DNA from: Lingula anatina
Taxonomy: Eukaryota; Brachiopoda; Lingulata; Lingulida; Lingulidae
Length of the DNA: 64,000 bases
Assembly: GCF_001039355.2 (NCBI RefSeq)
Contig: NW_019775693.1
Location: 80,341 to 144,340 of the forward strand
Direction: 5' to 3'
In this document: positions 47,935-61,938 of the stretch, piece by piece
Layout: each line of letters opens with the position of its first letter
Position numbering within the stretch: position 1 is the stretch's first letter
Notes under the pieces: model-generated
Database searches by the model: none
The model's input: only the letters and a program-made list of their open reading frames with translations
What the model was told of the DNA's origin: nothing
Program-made: the position numbers and the translations under genes

Positions 47935-48782
47935 GTAGGCATTAGAGGGCAAAGAATGTAACCATTTCTTTGACGTGATGGTAACTTACACTCTGCATGA
48001 GAGATAATTGGATTGATTGGGAATGGCATAAAAAACACTGTACATGTTTATTGATTATGATGCTTTATCTTAATATGAAATAGAGGTGAAGCTGTAGTTT
48101 AACAAGTACTGATTAAAGTGTTAATTGTTAAGCCAAGTGGTAGTACTTATGATATTGTATATGATTTTGTGTGGTTTTGTATTAACATTAACTAACTGTA
48201 CCAATCTTGGTAACCTTGTATCACTTAAAAGTTAATGTGGTCAGGGTATCACTTTGAGTGGATATGGTTTGCATTTTGTAAAGCTGCATAATGGTTATGT
48301 TACTTTTTAAAGAAATCAAATGTCTCAAAAGCAAGTTTTTTTTCTCTGGCTTGCTGAATATTAGCCAATTTATTGATTAGCATTGGCAGTCAACTTAATT
48401 TTTGTCAATTTGTCAGGATTAATATTGGAATTGAAAAAAATACTAGTATTTTGATATGTCGAAATGTATTTTGAAATGTCAAAGAAAGTGTAATTGTCTG
48501 ATGACAGCTTATGCATGTTCTGCTTATGAAGATTGTATTGCTTTTTGTTGTCTTGTACATATGATTTTGCGGGGACTTGCTTTGAGACTGTTATAAATTT
48601 ATGGCTATTTTTCAATCATGAATTCTATGAATAAAGCCTTATTATTTTGATTACTAATTAATCAAAAAATTGATAGGAATTTTCTGGACAGTTTATTCAA
48701 TTTTGATTATATATATAAGTAAAAATTTAAAATGAAGCTTGAGAGTTTTGTCTTTTAAGAAGTTTTGTGCTTATTTTGACAG

Positions 48783-48816
48783 GAGAGGAATGCTGGCCCT
48801 ATATGTCTCAAATTTG
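48783..48816 (+). CDS. TMEM135: TMEM135, exon 4
   Basis: 34 nt, phase 2 in and phase 0 out, between TTTTGACAG and TTTG|GTAAGT. It encodes R-RGMLALYVSNL, matching human RRGLLTIYMANL. This microexon is too short to find by composition and was placed by homology plus both splice sites. Confidence 0.9.
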
Positions 48817-48980
48817 GTAAGTCTTTCATAGCTCTTAACTAATGTTGTCCTTTTCCCAAACTATACTGGTGAGAACAGCTGACATTTTATTTTCTGTTGT
48901 TCATAAATTCTTTCCGTATTGATAAGGTTATCTTCATCAGTCTTCTTCACAGTTTACAATAAGGTTACCCATAATGATAT

Positions 48981-48983
<3 letters not shown>

Positions 48984-49020
<37 letters not shown>

Positions 49021-49029
49021 ATATATATA
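48984..49029. repeat. (TA)n microsatellite
   Basis: A TA run with a CA interruption, lying just before the acceptor of exon 5. Confidence 0.93.
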
Positions 49030-49056
49030 AAATGAAATGAAAATTCTATGCTTTAG

Positions 49057-49122
49057 GCAATAGAGACCTTATACAGAATGGCAGAAGCAAGGGGCTATGT
49101 TAGACAGATCAAAAATGGACAG
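49057..49122 (+). CDS. TMEM135: TMEM135, exon 5
   Basis: 66 nt, phase 0 at both ends, between ATGCTTTAG and ACAG|GTGAGT. It encodes 22 residues beginning AIETLYRMAEARG and ending KNGQ, matching human ATETLFRMGVARG...RNGE. Confidence 0.93.
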
Positions 49123-49991
49123 GTGAGTACAAAGAAAATTCATTTTCCCAATATGCTATTATTTTGAAATAATCGAGTTCATTTTCTGATTTAAGATAAG
49201 ATAGTCTTGCTTTACAGCAGCAAGAATCCAGGCCCATTTTTTTTTTACTGGAATGGCATTATCAGTTTCAGCAACTTCTACCTGCATTAGCACTACAACC
49301 AGTCCTCAGTGCATTAGTGTATATGTATACCTTTTAAAAGCCTCTGAAAAACCCCAGAGAGTATCTTGTATAAATAAACAGTGGGATTGGGTTCAGAGGT
49401 GTTGAAAATAACACGGGCAGGGTAACAACAAACGTGATGTAGAACTGCAGCTAGGCCGTGTGTAGACAGGTCTGGTTGTCTCGAAACCTCGGCTCAACTT
49501 TCATGTTGTTGTGATGGATATGACATGCTTTGACACAAAAAGTGATGGAGTGGTGATAGACCAAAGTGCTGTATTTTCTATGAAATGATGAGCTTTTGTG
49601 AGCTTTTTTTTTTACCTTTTACCATGAAAATTGACAGGTGTGCACCTGGGAGACGGATCAGATATACTTTTTGTGGCTCAAAAATCAGACGAGACAAAGT
49701 AACATAGCTCTCACTTAGGTGATATTTTGTCACAGTGACTGCATGCACGCTTCTTTGTTTTTATGAATTATTTAATAAGTGAATTATACACAAGAGATGG
49801 TGACAAATTGATGATGTGTTTTTACCAGGTATATTAAGCCACAGGACTGTGATCTAACCACTTACATCAGTGTTTAATTATGAACATTGATAAAAATAAA
49901 CTGAAAAGAAACCCTATTCCCCCCACCTTTTCAGATGAAATTGGAAAAATGTGTTGAATTATATTTTATTTATTTTTGTCTCCTTTCACAG

Positions 49992-50038
49992 GTGATCCTG
50001 TTCAGTATAGTGTCTTCCATCTACTTGTATCTTTACAG
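49992..50038 (+). CDS. TMEM135: TMEM135, exon 6
   Basis: 47 nt, phase 0 in and phase 2 out, between CTTTCACAG and TACAG|GTAAGT. It encodes VILFSIVSSIYLYLY plus two bases of an Arg codon, matching human VLLFCITAAMYMFFFR, a membrane segment. Confidence 0.92.
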
Positions 50039-53000
50039 GTAAGTGTGTTGAATTTAAAATAAGTGCAAAAAATAATTTACTGAAATGTTTTTTTCATCAA
50101 ACTTAAAATCACTGAGACAAAATCAGCAGACAACCTCTGTGTTCAAAATCACTTTGGTTATTAAAGATGTTACACTGAAAAGTTTCTGTTTCTATAGAAA
50201 TACTTAATGTATATGTGTACTGATAAATGTTGTTTGAAAAGTGGTAGTATACCTTCCCTGATATATACAGTAGTTTTTATATAACTAGGATGCTGTAGGA
50301 CTAGAAAATTTGTTAAACCAGAAAAATTGAGTTACAAGAAGACTTGAGTCAGGTTATGTTCAGAAAGTTTCATCTAACATCATAGAAAAAATTGTTCCAT
50401 AAGATTTCTTCAAGGTAAATGACAATTGGAGTTATAAGGTTACAGGTTTTCCAGAGTCTCCTTTATACAAAAAGATCCTCACCACTGATCCAGAAGAAAA
50501 CAAATTGTTAGAAATGGGATAGATCATAATTGTATTATCCTAAGTATACCATGAACTAATTTTTCTGACCCCAATCGTTCACCACTTGTTGTACCTATAA
50601 GGAAATGCCAGTTTACATGATTAACATCCATCTATCAGGAAATAGTACCATTGCTCCATGAAGTAAGGCCAGATTCTGTTGGCATGCTGTCAATCACTTA
50701 TTATCTGCCTCTGCATAAGTTTCCTATATATTTAGGAAGGGCATGCTTTGATGGAAATCAGTAGAGTGGCAGTGTAATATGTATGTTTGCTAGATGCCAA
50801 ACTTGATATGATCCTGAAAAAATCTGCATTATCAGAAAGCAGTGTGATATATCTGTGATGATTTCTTTATCATGTAAAATGTTTAAAATGGGGCACAAGT
50901 CTGCACCGGTAGAGGAGCTTCTACGTGAAGCAAAAAAATAGTGCAAAATAATATTAAGTTAAGGCAGGTTACCAAGGTTTCCTGAATGCAATTCAAAAAG
51001 TGAATTGCATGATTTATTCTTTCCTGCGTAAGTTTGTGTACATTTAATGTGGTTGCTTTTACGAGAATGTTACAGTAGTTGGGAGGCCGAGGTGATGTCA
51101 AAAGAGCTGTCAGAGCAGCAAACGTCTGCTGCGATTGGCTGCCACCAGCACGGTATCATCTTGTAATAATCTGCTATCACATGTGCCCACTTACAGCAGC
51201 TTCCTGCAGCACAAGGAAAGGTGCAAGAAACACACTCAGATTTTCAAGTGTAATTTCCAAAGTAACATATTACATGGCCTGTCACTGTCGGCATCGACCA
51301 CAGCCCACGTCCTTTGCTCCACATAATCCAGTTTTAACTGCGGAAATCTGTGAAAGCTGCCGCAGTGCGCAGCAGTGGCTTATGACTGGGGTAATGAAAC
51401 AAAAGCAATCTTCCTATTGCTCTTGTCCTCAAACTTAACTTGTCCTTGGTTGCAAGTTTGAAATGGCTGCCATATTTAATTTCTCGTCGGAGTAAAAAGT
51501 TTTTAAAAATTGATTGAGCTGAAACTTGCACAATGAAATAACTTTGAATCAGAAAAATCTTGTTTGGTTTGAGGATTGGATGGAAATGACTAGATTTTGC
51601 AGTCTTTTAATCAAATCTTTATAGTTCATTCATTTCAATATTTTAGGTAAACAGAATATGCATGTAGATCTCAGTTTGTAAATTTATCAGAATAATGTAG
51701 TTATGTAAAAAATATCTGAAATGTGTAAAATATGTATAATAGTATGACCTCTGCTGATTATCCCTCCTATTTTTATGTCATTTAGGTTTGAAGGGTGTCC
51801 ACATAATATAAAGAAACTTGCCCTACTATAAATATGCTGTATTTATTAATATTTTCTATTAATATTGTTTTACCATCATTAAATAAAAGAAATCAGAAAT
51901 TATAAGTGAATAAAAAGATTACTTTCATAGACAAAAACAGAACACGGTCTGCAGCATATTATATATTTTGCTATCGGTCAAGGATATTAGAGTAATATGT
52001 GGAAAAGTTTGCAGCCAAGCATTAGTCCTCCTGTTCTTTAGCAGGCCTTTGCTAGGCTGCTAACTTCAGTCATCTGTTGATTTTTCAGAAAAAAAAATTA
52101 TGTAGTAGGACCTGTTTTATTTTATTCTTGTGAACCTGTAATGTTCATTTTGCACTGCTGCACAGAGAGATGTTACCCATGTCACATTAGCTTTGACAGA
52201 TATATACTGGTTATAGTACATGATGATATGTGATGATCATTAAACTGTTCCTAATTCAGCATGGTGTAATATGTATATCTTTTGCCTGAGGTTAGACCTG
52301 GAAAATTTCTGTTACAGTGAATTTTTTTCAGCTCAAGTTAATGATCTATTTTTCATGCTAGATTTGAGAAAATATTCATATGAAAATAAAGTGCAGAAAG
52401 TGATAAAAACTCTTGCATTTTAAAACAGAAAACAGAATCAAACTTCTCAAAGCGTCTTATACAATTATTTTTTTATTAAAAAAAAATCAAAATGAAAACT
52501 TAAAGAATTATCACCCCTTTATTACACAGAGAAATATGAAAATTATTAAGATAATAATTAAAATTTTGATGTAGGTGGCCTTCTCACATTAATGAATCAG
52601 ATATTAAGCTTCAAGAAAGGAAAAATGCACTGAATTCTGCCCCACTTTCAGCCTTTGAAGTTGCATTGAAATCCCCTTGTTAAGTCCTAACGAGCGCACA
52701 CATTGATTATTATTGAAAAGTAGACATACACAAAAGCTGGGGGACTTAACCCCACTGTTCTGGAGGGGAAAGCATTAACAGATGAGGTCATTAGTCACAT
52801 TACAGGGTAACCCCCTTCCCACGACCTCGCCCCATTGACGCTGCATAGATTTATACCCCACAGCAAAAATATGACAATAATGGGTGTTTTCATATGAAAA
52901 ATAGAAATAGAATAGAACTCAAACAGACCCCCGGATTAAACCTAATGCATGCATAGGCAGTGATCTTAATCGGATAGGAGTGGAAGACATTAGAATGAAA

Positions 53001-55402
53001 TGCATTGAAAACACATTGGTAATTTGCTACAATGGCTCGCCAATTTGTTGCAGTTGGCAAATAGATTCAGATTGACAGCTGAGTTTGGGGGATTGAATGA
53101 AGGGATTTGCGGGGCTTCGGTGTGTCTGCCTTATCTATGGCACAATGCTTGCTGTCTGGATTACATGAAAAAGATAGCTACCCCTTACTGTGGAAACACC
53201 CATCTTACTTCATGACAGAAGCTTATGTCTGCCTGGTACACTTGGCATATCAGCCATTGCAGATTGAAACAAAAACTGATTGCTTTAGAATTTAATGAAA
53301 ACCAAATACATAGCTTTGCCGATATTGATTCTGTCAATGTTTTCTAATATGTTAAATCTTTTAAACTAGAAAATAATTCCTTGTCCGTATTCATACATTC
53401 ATTCTGCATGTGGCGGTTATTTACAGAACATGTTTGAGGTTTTTGTAGGCTGCGGGTTAAGCATAGCTACCTACTAGTGTGATGTCCCTTGAATGAATGT
53501 GTGGATATCAGATATGCTGAGTTGTAAGCCAGGGATGAACAGCACATTTTTATCAGGATGTGTCATGCCAAACAACAAAAAGAATGGCTTATCATAGGAT
53601 TTTACATGTGCTGAATGGCATGAAATAGATCTTGTATTTTGGGAAAAAATAGCTTGATATTTGGCAATTAAACCTCGGCATTGAGATCAGCTATCAATAC
53701 AAAAACATTATTAAGAATTATTATTAAAAGGATATGAGTGCTTCACTGTTATGTTTAGCTTTGATTTTTTTCTCTCGGCTCAGTGTTTTTATAAAGTGCC
53801 TTATCAACTTAATAGCATGTAATGTGATCGGAAGAGCACTTCACTAAGAATGGTATGGTTTGGCGTAAGAAGATAGCCCCTCTGAGCGTCTTCCTCCGTT
53901 TGTTTATGCATGGAAGATGTAGTTTCCTCTGAGTCCCATTCTATTTATTTGTGCAGCATAGTGCCGACTAAGTGCAATCAGATTAAAGCCGTTCCTAACA
54001 CAACAGAAGCGGCTTTAGACATAATAAGTTCTCAATTAACTTGTGAAATTACATGTGATGTGTTGTTGTTGTGTTATATGAAGCTTGTAATCCCCCTGAA
54101 CATTTCTGCACTTCTTTTGCCTCTTGGTTACAAACAGATGAAATTTGTCAGAAACAACTCTTATTGTTCTTATACAGGAGAATGGAAAATTGGATTATAA
54201 AGACATATTATATCAGTTCACCTGTGAAAATAGGGGTAGGTGTCCAAGAATGTTTTAACAGCCCCCAAGAAAAAAATCACAACTGAATGCTCCTTTCTAC
54301 ATGATGCCCACAAGAAGCAACATACAATATTGTGGTAGTTGTAGTAGATTAGTTGATTTATTTCCTGATTTGCAACTGCCAGCCCTTGAAAATGATAGGT
54401 GAAGTCCTCTTTCTTATTCAAACAATAATGCAGTCTTTTAGAATGATGGGTAAAATTTTGTATATAGTGGCATGTGCCATATAATTTGTCCCCTCAATAA
54501 AATAAGTACATTAAAATCAATGTTGGCGCACCCAATTAAAAAGACAATCCATCTTTTATAATTGCTTAGTTTGCTGTTCCATATCTTTTAGATTGAGAGA
54601 GAAAATACCAAAAGACCCCAGAAATAAATTTTCTGTTCCTATTGGAAATGCAAGGAACAAGAAGCTTAGAATTTGGTTTAAGTTTTCTCTCTGCAGGCCA
54701 TCCATCCATCAGTTTTAGAGGCAAGCTTCTTTCATGTAGGCGCCCAGAGATGAATTGCTAATCACAAACTGCTTTAAAAAGCTTTGTTGTCACCGTTTCC
54801 TGCGTTAGTGACAATCTAATTTCTCGTCACATGTCGCTGTGTGAGGACGGCTTGTTACTGTCAAATGTCATTGATGGCATTTTGATGGATGTGGTCTTAA
54901 TTAAATCTTGGATTGTAGCATTAAACATGCTACTTCACAGATGAGTTTGGGGAAAGTGATTGATTGATGAAGTAAGTGCTTTTTGGAGGATCTGGAGAGA
55001 AAAATAATACAGTCTGTGTGTGTTGTTGTCTCAGAAGTGTGAGTCTTAAGAAGAAGAAAAAGTGCAGAGCTGTCGCTAATGGTGTGTGTGAGATGTCTGG
55101 CTGAAAGCAACACATTTTTTAAGGTGTGGGAGATTATTGCCAAGGGAAACCAGTGGCATTTTATCACAAAAAAGAATAAGCCATTCCAGTATCACTTTTT
55201 AAATTTTCTCCAAGAGCCATACCATAAAGTTTTTGTTTTGTGTGATTATGCACTGTGCCAATTTGAAATGGCACTACTAGTAATGATGACTTGTTCATCA
55301 AATGTTATGTGCCCACCACAATAAATCATAATCAGTTTCAGAAACTTTTTTCTTATAGTAAGAAAGTTCAACTCTTTTCTTTCTGTCAAAGGTCAAACCA
55401 AT

Positions 55403-55406
<4 letters not shown>

Positions 55407-55452
<46 letters not shown>

Positions 55453-55482
55453 TGTATGTGTGTTTGTGTGTGTGTGTGTGTG
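55407..55482. repeat. (TC)n-(TG)n compound microsatellite
   Basis: About 21 TC units followed by imperfect TG units. Confidence 0.97.
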
Positions 55483-56499
55483 TCTGCTCGTTTTCCTTAA
55501 ATTAATTCTACCCTTTTTCAGAATATGTGAATGAGGCGACTCTAAATAATAAAACAAGTCATCCATGTCACCCCAGCTTTGTTTGGTTGACTGTAATTAG
55601 GCCTGCTGTAAAAAAGGGGCTGTCATATGGTGACCACATATATTGCAATATCTGCCCAGTACACCACAGAACAATATTACAATTTCCATAACTGAACCAC
55701 AAGTCATATAAAATATCACAAGCATTACTGTAATGTATTGCTTGGGGCACTGTGTAACTGTGATACATTACCTTACTTGATACAATTTTTTTCACAAAAG
55801 GAATGCTATGGTATTGTGAGTTTGTTAAGTTCTCTTAAAACAGTGCAATGCAGTGCCTCCACAGTGGCATGTAACAAACAAGAGTAAATGTTGTCAATTA
55901 TCCCGTGTCCTTCATTCCTTATCTGCTGGCAGGCTATACTTTGTGTGTCAGTTCACAGAAGTAATTGGGTGTGGAACACTGCAACTATTTTATCTCATTG
56001 CCGGCCATCATTTAAACCCAAACTGGCAGGTGATGGTGAACAAAACATTGAAACTCATCAAACTCCAGGTGTTGTACTATATGGGAATTCATCATGCTAG
56101 GTCCAGAGATTTAGGAAAGGGTTAAACATTGGGGGATGCAGGGGATGTTTAGGAGAGGGGGGGGGGGGGAGCAATGAGCATTTGTCATGATCATCCCAAA
56201 TAAACAGGTAAACAGAAAAAGTGGACCATTAAGTCGGTCACTCTGGGTTTGCAGTTTGCTTGATGACCACTGAGGCCCTCCTCATGCCACCAGTTGGATG
56301 CTCTGATGGGCATGTTAAAGCCTTATGGCCAGATCATAGGTTGAGATATATAGAACTACAACAGTGTCAATCTCTTCATGCAATCACATACATGGGGAGT
56401 TGAAGATCTGGATTGATGTAGGAAACAAAGATGATATATACCATGTAATTATATGGAAGGTCAAGAGAGAGGTCCTCTTGAAAATTGATCTAATTGTGA

Positions 56500-56790
56500 A
56501 TGTTGGCCTGTATGTTTTGTTTTTCTGCTCTCCCAATCTCTCAGTATTGAAGGACTTAATTCTGCAATCTTTTCTTGTATCTTGTTTTTTATCTTACAGT
56601 CTGTTCATTCAGAAATCTTAGTGGTGTAATTTTCTGTCTTTTCTGGGCTGGGCTGTATGTTTAGTTTTTCTGCTCTCCCTATCTCTCAATAATGAAGGAC
56701 TCAATTCTGCAATCTTTTCTTGTATCTCGTTTTTATCTTACAGTCTGTTCATTCAGAAATCTTCTTACTGGTGTAATTTTCTGTCTTCTC
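56500..56790. repeat. Tandem duplication, two units of about 145 bp
   Basis: The stretch from CTGTATG at 56508 to the GTAATTTTCTGTCTT end recurs from 56653 with small substitutions and indels. For example, the cores AATCTCTCAGTATTGAAGGA and TATCTCTCAATAATGAAGGA correspond. Confidence 0.95.
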
Positions 56791-59700
56791 TGGATAAGGA
56801 TCACAGTAAATGACATGTACATCATAATAAAAGTCATAAGCTCTGTTTAAAAAATTGGTATCATTTTTGATATCTAGATTTTACTTATTTTTCCAGAACG
56901 CACATTATCCCTTCCTAAATGTCTGTCCCTCTACACATAACATCTAACAAAAGCTGAATTTTTTTAAAATCCATTATCCTTTCAGTATATATAATAATAA
57001 GTCAACTCAGAGAGTCCTTTATCATCAACACAAAGTTTACAGTATGTAGGAATGTCATGTGATTATACATCCATCAGTGCCATCATTCCCCCAGCAATTA
57101 TTTTGCCAGGTTTATCAGTGGCCTTCTGACCCTGACATCCCATGTAATAGACATGTCAAGACGCTATCAGTTAATTCCGTCTGACCACTGCCTTGGTGTG
57201 CCACATGGCAAGCCAGAACTACCAGGAGACCTCGGCATAATTTGCTGGAAAACAATGCTGGAATGAATACGATGGGATGTAATTAAACTATTGGCCAGGA
57301 AAAAAAATAAGGGGGAAATGAGTTTTTTTCTTTCTTTTTTTTGTGTGTGATTGTTTTTCAAAGTATGTATATTATGAAATGAATGGATGGAGATTTTATC
57401 AGGTGTTTATTTTTTCAAAGTGAAAGAAGTTAATGAAATATATTGTTAATTGTGATATATGGTCTTTATAGTATTGAAGTCCATAATTGTCACAATATGA
57501 TGGTTATTAGACTTTGAAAAGGACTGTGATGGTATATATTTCAAATTATAGAAATGTAGGAAATGGCAAACATGATATGCAATAATAAAGTGTCAATCAA
57601 CTGTCAAACTGATAAATGTATATTTATACAGAAAGGAAACAATTAAAAGCTCCAGTACCATGGGGATAAATCCTGTGTAGTGGAGCTTAATGTGAAAGAT
57701 GATTCCTAATAACCTGCTACTGATTAGCCACTGTTAAGCTCAGGAGATATGCCATTGATAACCCTGGCCTGTCTGGTGGTCAGACTAATTGGAAATTGGA
57801 TGCCTATTGATTTTGATTGATTCACCATGTTCGGAGATTTTATTAGAAACTGAAGGAGTTAGTACAAGTGTGTGGTATGGAGGATAGATTTGGCCATGCA
57901 AATTATTCAACTACATTCAGTGGTTGTTTGAATAAGAAAAATGCTATTGCCTCAGTCTTGAAGCCATTGCTCATAATTTTTAGTTCTCTGTATTTCTGTA
58001 ACACAGGGAAAACAGATGGGATATTTATTTAGAAACGTGTATCAGTTATATCAGTAGCATTAAATTGCCCATTTTTGGATCCGTCGTCTACTGCAAAAGT
58101 GAAGATAAAGGCAGGGCAGAGATGATACTATTCATGGCATGTTTTTAATGCCTCGGCAGCCTTGTTAGCGGGTTGGGGGAAGTCCAAGTGGCAGCTCCAC
58201 GTGTTGAAGCATAGGGAGGCTCTGGTTTGTCTTATCTCCCACTCTGGTACTTGAAGTTCATTAACAGTCACGGCTTTTCCCCCAGTGGCTCTGTTCACTG
58301 TCATGTCTGAGAGCTTGTACTGGTTTGCATTGCCAAAAAGTTCAAGTTTGATGTGTGAATGGCACCTGGGAATCCCACTGCATGCAAATATTTCACAGTT
58401 TTTTTTTCCATAGAATTGTGACAAATTGAGTTTTGAAAATATGAAATAAAATCATGCAGTGATTCTTACTCTGTATTTACACCTAAAAGGGATGCACTAA
58501 TTCTCTCCTAGGCACTTCACTTTAAACTGATTCATAAATGCATGTAGAAATTTGACATCTTCAGAAGAGATGGAATCATTTTTGTTTCACTGCAGATAGT
58601 GAATCTCAGGGTTGCCAGAGGTAATGGTGTAGAAATAGCTCCAAGAACAGTACTGAAGTAGTTTCTCAAGTATGCACCCATTAAAAACATCTCAGGAAGA
58701 TAATAACAAAAAAACCTCGACAAAAGCCAAAATGCTTTGATAACTCCCAGCTTCAAAGTCTTATGGAGAATTTTCCACTCTTATCCCCATTGATTTTCCG
58801 ATAATGCAAAACTTTGAAGTCCTCTTCAGATTGTTTGCCAGATGTGATTAGTCATTGGTTTTGTCAGGTGTGGAAAGGTCTTCTTCTTTCTTTTAGTATC
58901 AGACGATGCAGGTGAAATTAATTGAGGGATTTAGGAGACTTAGGCTGCAGTTATGTTTGCTCATACATACGAAGACTTGTAGATAAGGTACCACTATCGT
59001 GTATCTCTGCTCTTTTCACAGAAGTTGATGTTTGGGGATTTGTTTGAGCTGATTTGCAAATGATACCATTAACCTTTTTTTTTCTTAACAAGACTCGTGG
59101 AGGGGGGGGGGGATGGGGTGTTGACAGTTGTTATATAGAATAAGGTGTCAGTTTTATTTTATTTGGGCATTTTTGATAAATGTTTGTAGCTGAGGTACTA
59201 CTCTCCTGCATTTCTATAATTTTTCTCACAAGCTTATGTTTACAAATGTTTGTGTTGATTCAGTAATGATAACAGGGGTTGTTTTGAGATATTTTTGTTG
59301 ACCAAGACATGAGAAAGGGAGTGTTTACCTTGTTATCTTGAAAATAATTTGGCAATATTTGACCACTAAAAGATTTTGTGCTGATAAAAGATACCCCTTG
59401 ATAAAAATTGTTTTTAAAGAAAATTTGTGGCTGTTGGGAGATTTATGATAATTTCCGTGCCATACCAGTGACTACCAGTGGGAGAAGTATTACACAACTG
59501 TTTCCTGGTATCAAACCATAATTTCATGGTGTCGTCACCCACATCTTGAAATCAATGACGAAATCTCTCTCCACCCACTGGCTCCCCAAGTATGCTGAGA
59601 AACCCATCATTTCAAAAATTATTACCTGAAAGGGGTCTCACTAAGGTTAGTCATGGTTGTGGGAACTCTACCACCTGGTAATAAAAAAAGTCAACTTTGT

Positions 59701-61224
59701 TCGTTCAGCTCATCAGTAACACCTTGTCATGGCCACCGATGGTTGGCCTGGGGCACTGGCGGCAAGCTTGACACCGTTTTATTTCCAGAAGCAGGCCATA
59801 AATTTGGCCGTGCTCATCATTTTCCATCCTTCATCAAACAGCTATTCCCCTGCTTCTTCTGTGTCACACGTACAGATGTCATACCTGTAAGCAACTTTGA
59901 GGAGGGTGAGGAATTTGACAACAGCGCCACTGAAGTGGCTTGCTATCCAAAAAGGGAGGAGCGGCGGTACTGCGTGCTATCTTGTCTTTCTTGTAATGAC
60001 CTGACTTTGATGTCTTCTTTGAGATGAGTCGGAGATGGGTGACTTCTTTGTGCTCATTAAGATGTCGCCGCAGGGAAAAAGCAGTTTTTCATATTTACTT
60101 GAGTGCTCAAAGGCAGGGTTTTAAGTATTGTTCCTTGACCCGGTATTCTTTGCTGGGACATTCTTGTGAAGTATTTTAATATCAAAGATAATTTTGATCG
60201 TCTAGTCTGATCATAGAGAATTATTTCTTTGTGTTAAAACTTGTTATGATAAAAAGTAGAATAAATTAAGATAAATTTAACAACACATCTTCAGTTCCCT
60301 TCTGGAAGCCTATCTTTTTTTCCCTTTTCTCGTGGGTGTGTCCGTGTATGCCATCACTTTGAAAATTATTGTGGTTTTGAGAAGAAATATGGGAAATATG
60401 TATGGTGTTCTGACTAATTTAGCCTCTTGTGTTTTTGTTACGACCTATATTTAGTGGAAATCTAATGCCACAGGTGTATAGCACCAATGACTTTTTAATC
60501 TGTTATCATATATTTCCATCGCATAACACGACAAAAAGAACATATGTGATGCTTTTTCTTAACTATGTGTATTACCTGTACCCAGTTTACTTTTCAGTTT
60601 TGGAATTTGAGTTGGATTATTCCTTTGGCTCTTCTTATCTTTATTGGTTTTTGAACTTGCGAGAAATAACAGAAGAACTCAAGATATCCACATTCCTCTA
60701 GATGATGTTGATTTGTCACGAAATTCCCTATTTTTTCACAAGTTCGTGGAGGACCCGTAGGACACGGGGAGTGACTGCAGACGTAGGAAATATGCCGACC
60801 ATGCAGGTTTCACACAGGAGGTGTAACATGGTTGGAGTCGATGCTTATCTTGTTGGTACGCCAAAGTCTCTGTTTTCTTTTATGACAAATTTTATGGTTA
60901 CTTGCCTTCATTTGACTTTAAAATTTGATTGAAAGAGGGTGCTAGCAGGAGTCTATTTATGCGGTATGTTTGGAAGCCAGATCTTACCCAGAGATATCCA
61001 TTATGAGTCAATCTTTCACTCCTGTCTGACAGAATCATTGAAAAAAGGTGTCGGGAGGTAGGGTCAGGACATGCAACAATTGCTTTTTTTCCCCTCAACA
61101 GTCTCATGTGAAAGGAAAATCTACACCTTAACTAAGTCATAGTGTGTAACTAAACACGGATGTATAGAGAAATGGAGGACTTAATAAAACACTTTGAGTG
61201 GAAGCTAGGCAAAACTTTTTTTGC

Positions 61225-61250
61225 AAAAAAAAAAAAAAAAAAAAAAAAAA
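61225..61250. repeat. Poly-A run
   Basis: About 26 A, with no element attached that I can recognise. Confidence 0.9.
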
Positions 61251-61896
61251 TGCTTTCATTCACCAGGTTTTGTATGTATCATGGCTTAATTTGATATATA
61301 AGTGTTGATATAAGTTAGTAGTATGTAGCATGCTAGGTGAATTAGAGTAAAGTCTGTAAAGGTAACAAAACTGAGCTGAAAGAAATTTGTTGGAAATCAA
61401 TAGCATGAATGGAAGAGAGTTCCTCAAATTCACAGGTATTCAACTGGGAGTTCTCCTATTTCTTCAGGTGTAAAAATGGGCAGGGTTATTACAGCATAGA
61501 ACATTATTACAGCATGGAACATCCCCCACCCCCTCTGCCAGCTATGCACCACCTCTCACTGACACAGCCTTTCCTTCTCTCCACCACATAATGTGCTGCA
61601 TTGATAAGAGTAATATACAGCTGTCATAATACAAAGGGAGATGATTATGCCCTGTATTCATACCTGCCCACAACACTGTGCAGGGCAACCAGGTTAATGC
61701 TATGTTTTGGTCAGCATTATATGAGAGCCACGGGGTGGGGGTGCCCTGAATGTGGATTGCATGTTTGCCATGCTGTTGCCAGGCCCTGGCTCACCAGGTG
61801 GCAGCACTTGATAGCATGCTGACCTGTCTTGATGAATATCATGATAAAATGCATGTTTTGATTAATCCTAATTTTTTGGTTTTTTGTATTTTTCAG

Positions 61897-61938
61897 GCAA
61901 AAATCTGGATTAGAGAAGTCCACATTAAATTTTATTAA
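61897..61938 (+). CDS. TMEM135: TMEM135, exon 7
   Basis: 42 nt, phase 2 at both ends, between TATTTTTCAG and TTAA|GTAAGT. With the carried-over bases it reads RQKSGLEKSTLNFI, matching human RCKDGLKGFTFSALRFI. The match is shorter and weaker than for earlier exons, but position, phase and both splice sites agree. Confidence 0.78.
   Translation, partial: AKIWIREVHIKFY

Larger units (their letters stand above)
50039..61896 (+). other. TMEM135 intron 6, 11.9 kb
   Basis: A phase-2 intron. The human protein is continuous across it (FFFR/CKDG), so no coding exon is expected inside. It contains a TC/TG microsatellite (55407-55482), a tandem duplication of about 145 bp (about 56500-56790), short G runs near 56157 and 59102 and an A run (61225-61250). 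Several stretches, such as 52.65-52.95, 54.78-54.90, 57.64-57.85, 58.13-58.42 and 59.70-60.06 kb, are less repetitive and richer in ATTA/TAAT-type motifs and mixed sequence than the rest. They are candidates for conserved non-coding elements, by eye only. Confidence 0.85.
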
